This document shows, piece after piece, positions 61,440-64,000 of a DNA stretch of 64,000 nucleotides (its first letter is position 1; each line of letters opens with the position of its first letter). The notes below the pieces were generated by a model that saw only the letters and a list, made by a program, of their open reading frames with translations, had not been told where the DNA came from and searched no databases. Source of the stretch: Megalopta genalis (taxonomy: Eukaryota; Arthropoda; Insecta; Hymenoptera; Halictidae); NCBI RefSeq assembly GCF_051020955.1, contig NC_135015.1, positions 11,357,616 through 11,421,615 of the forward strand. Direction: 5' to 3'. The position numbers and the translations under genes were made by a program.

Positions 61440-63389
61440 TTAGCCAAATATAGCTCTTTTAATTTTAGTAAATATACCATCATTTTCACTAGATGTTTCG
61501 TTGTCTATATTCTGTCTCGCTTGAGTTTTTATCTTCGGACCTGCCATGCCTAAAAGAACATATAGTTCATTGTGAAAAATATTTGTTGCAAAATATACAA
61601 TGAAGACCAGATTAGATAGTGAAAAACTTCTTGTTAATATTACTTATTTTTCAAACACGAGCAATTTATTTCTATTAAACGTCAATGAAACGCATCTATG
61701 AATCTTAATATCTTTATTTAATTAGCAAGGGCAGGTACACATAAAGAAACTCAAGCGACACACAAGTCTAATTTTATATAATGATATTTAATATATTATA
61801 ATATATATATATATTATAATACTATTTAGTATATTAGAAAGACATAAAGAACTTTTAATGAAGAAAAGATACTGTGAACATTAACACAGTGCCTTTTCTG
61901 TATGCCTAATTAACTTTAATTATATAATTTTTAGAATGAAAATTTATTGCTTCTTACCATCCGTTTTGTATGTAATGCCATATATACTGCCAGGAGTATC
62001 ATCTTCAACTTCTGCATAGGCTTGGAGTATTGCTAATTGTTTATCATTTAGTTTTGTAGGTATTGCTACTTTAATTTGTATATAATGATCACCATATCCT
62101 GTCCCATTCACTCTCTTTAAGCCTTTGCCAGTCAATCTAATTTTCGTATGAGATGAAGTACCAGGTTGAATTTGTACAGTATGATCTTCATAAACGCCTT
62201 CTATCTTTATTGTGCCACCAAGTACTGCTTGTGACAATGAGATCTGAGCATCTGTATGTATGTCTGCACCATCTCTTCGAAAGTATTTTGATTTCTCCAC
62301 ACGGAATGTTACAAATACTTCTTTGTTGCCCACAGACATCCGAATTGTTTGACCATCTTCAATACCAGCAGGAACTGGAACTGTTACTTTTCTACGTTGC
62401 AGCTGTTTGAAATAACGTATATGCATTATGACAAAATCCACTTAATGATTATTTTAGACTAAATAAATGGATAATGTTCACACCGTTTGGCCTTTCCCAC
62501 TACATTCATTGCATGGAAACCTAATACTCATTCTAGTACCATGACAATAACGGCAAGTAGAACGCATTACAAAAGGACCCGTGGTAATTGTTTCCATTCC
62601 AGTGCCATTACAATGTGGACACTTTATTGATTTTGTTCCTAGTTCACATCGGCTTCCTGAACATTTTGGGCATATATCTACTACATTCAATTCAATATCT
62701 TTATTTATGCCTCTGGCAGCTTGAGAAAATGTTAAATTCATAATAACCTAAACAGAAAGTTACAAAAATATTAATGCTCAATATATATATATATATATAT
62801 ATGTATACTTACTATAACTGATATTCTACATTTTTTTTAATTTAGTGTTTGTATATACCTCTTGAGCTGCACCAAAGCCAAACTTTGATCCAGTAAAATC
62901 TTCGAAGTCACTAAATGCACCACCTTGAAAATTAGCATCTCCAAATATTTTTCGAAATAATTCTTCTGGATTAATAGTTGACCTAAAATGAAAATTTTGG
63001 CCAAAGTTCTTGGCATGTTCAGCTTCTGCCTGTCCCATTCCCATTTGTTCTGATGTAGCACCCCATGTATCATATTCCTTCCTTTTAGTGTCATCACTTA
63101 ATACTTCATATGCTTCAGAAACCTCTTGAAACTTTTTGCTAGCATTTGGATCTCCTTTGTTTGTGTCAGGATGATATTTTTTAGCTAACTGGTAGTAAGC
63201 TTTTTTAATGTCTTTTGATGATGCATTCTTAGATATCCCCAATATCTCATAATAATTACGTTTTAAAAGACGATTTGTGGTATGTATACTTCTTTGTGTC
63301 TGAATAAAAGACTGTATCTCATCTAGAAATACATTTAAAATATCATTTGTTTCATACTTATTAAATTTTATATACTTATATATTAACAT
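61440..63389 (-). CDS. DNAJA3: mitochondrial DnaJ protein, Tid1/DNAJA3 type (5' end uncertain)
   Basis: Exons: up to 63389-62859, 62747-62484, 62402-61958 and 61549-61440, about 449 residues if 63389 is the start. Type I Hsp40 co-chaperone of mitochondrial Hsp70; Drosophila l(2)tid and human Tid1 are the relatives. The J domain (NYYEILGISKNASSKDIKKAYY) has the HPD motif in KYHPDTNKG. A short Gly/Phe region follows, then four CxxCxGxG-type zinc motifs (CPKCSGSRC, CPHCNGTGM, CRYCHGTRM, CNECSGKGQ), then the C-terminal substrate domain (VPVPAGIEDGQTIRM). The C-terminus here, GIFTKIKRAIFG, is the Tid1 type. RSIHTTNRLLKRNYYEIL before the J domain looks like a mitochondrial presequence end. An acceptor-like CTAG at 63323-63326 suggests an upstream first exon, so the ATG at 63389 is only the first in frame. 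Exon 61425-61549 has a donor just after its stop, so it is a cassette exon. Confidence 0.9.
62780..62803. repeat. AT microsatellite in a Tid1 intron
   Basis: A short run of AT dinucleotides in the intron between 62748 and 62858. Confidence 0.8.
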
Positions 63390-64000
63390 TAAAATATGAT
63401 AACAAATTATTCTAAATAAATATATTATGTCATGAAATGATAAACTATCGAATATAAGTCATGGTTGAATGATTAACAATGTGTATAAAAGACTAATACT
63501 TATTTTATATTTATTTTCTTATAAATTCTGAACAACTAATTTTATTAATGATGAATTACCACTTCAACAATAAGTGTTAATTATATTAACGTGTATTAAA
63601 TTAGCTAAGGGATGTTAATTTCTCTTCAGATAGTTGTAAACAAATATGACTATTTGAAACGGGAAAGCATGTAAAAAATAAGGTTAGATTTTACTTCAAA
63701 AGGTTCTCCGTTAAAGAAAGAAACTGTAAGACATTCGTGAAAATATGCATAACTATAAGTAAGAGATTGTTCTGCGATGTCGTAACTAATTTAATACGTT
63801 GATAAATTAAAAATGAAAACTAGATTATCGTAAAAATGCGTGATGTAATCTGCGTTCTTCGTGGTAAAAGTATACATTACTTTTTCCTGGTTTCTTCGTG
63901 TTCCAATTACCGACACTCAACGTAATTGTTGCAATGGACCGGTGACATGTGCTACATCTTTGTACACTGCCACACGACAATTTATTTACTGTACTACTAT
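63390..64000. other. 5' flank of the Tid1 gene
   Basis: AT-rich. It may contain the untranslated or first coding exon of Tid1, but no donor with the required phase could be singled out. Nothing else is seen. Confidence 0.5.

Overview
This looks like a window of insect nuclear DNA, most likely hymenopteran (bee, ant or wasp). The genes are split by short GT-AG introns, intergenic DNA is AT-rich with abundant CpG and patches of high GC, and there are many TTAA-flanked MITEs and microsatellites. The protein set is a normal animal one. The order is inferred from style; no species is assigned.

Layout. Positions 1-30,000 are mostly non-coding. They hold two paralogous secreted glycine-rich, cuticle-type proteins, one on the minus strand (8685-9970) and one on the plus strand (21669-22657), each with a TATA box, an initiator and a tiny first coding exon. 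Several transposon remnants lie in the same stretch: a long-inverted-repeat Mutator-like element (2330-3271) and two 249-bp TTAA MITEs with no differences between them (3560-3808 and 26329-26577). Positions 31,000-50,000 form a gene-dense block: a CAAP1-like apoptosis-inhibitor homologue (minus), TIM29 of the mitochondrial inner-membrane carrier translocase (plus), glycogen branching enzyme (minus), ceramide synthase (minus) and a B4GAT1-type glucuronyltransferase (minus). CAAP1 and TIM29 diverge from a 1.9-kb gap that carries a 942-bp element with 182-bp inverted arms. TIM29 and the branching enzyme converge. After another sparse stretch (49,100-55,700), a two-pore potassium channel-like gene runs on the plus strand (55,750-59,801), and a mitochondrial DnaJ of the Tid1/DNAJA3 type lies on the minus strand (61,068-63,389) with its 5' end unresolved.

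How the genes relate. The block is not an operon. It is a set of independent housekeeping genes (mitochondrial import, mitochondrial chaperone, glycogen, sphingolipid, O-mannosyl glycan) beside a pair of cuticle-type paralogues. Exon limits were read from GT-AG sites and reading phase, and phases agree across every junction listed. The observations most worth a second look are the two alternative C-termini of the Tid1 gene, the potassium channel whose second pore lacks the usual filter, the Mutator-like element with a possible FLYWCH-type remnant, and the identical TTAA MITE pair.
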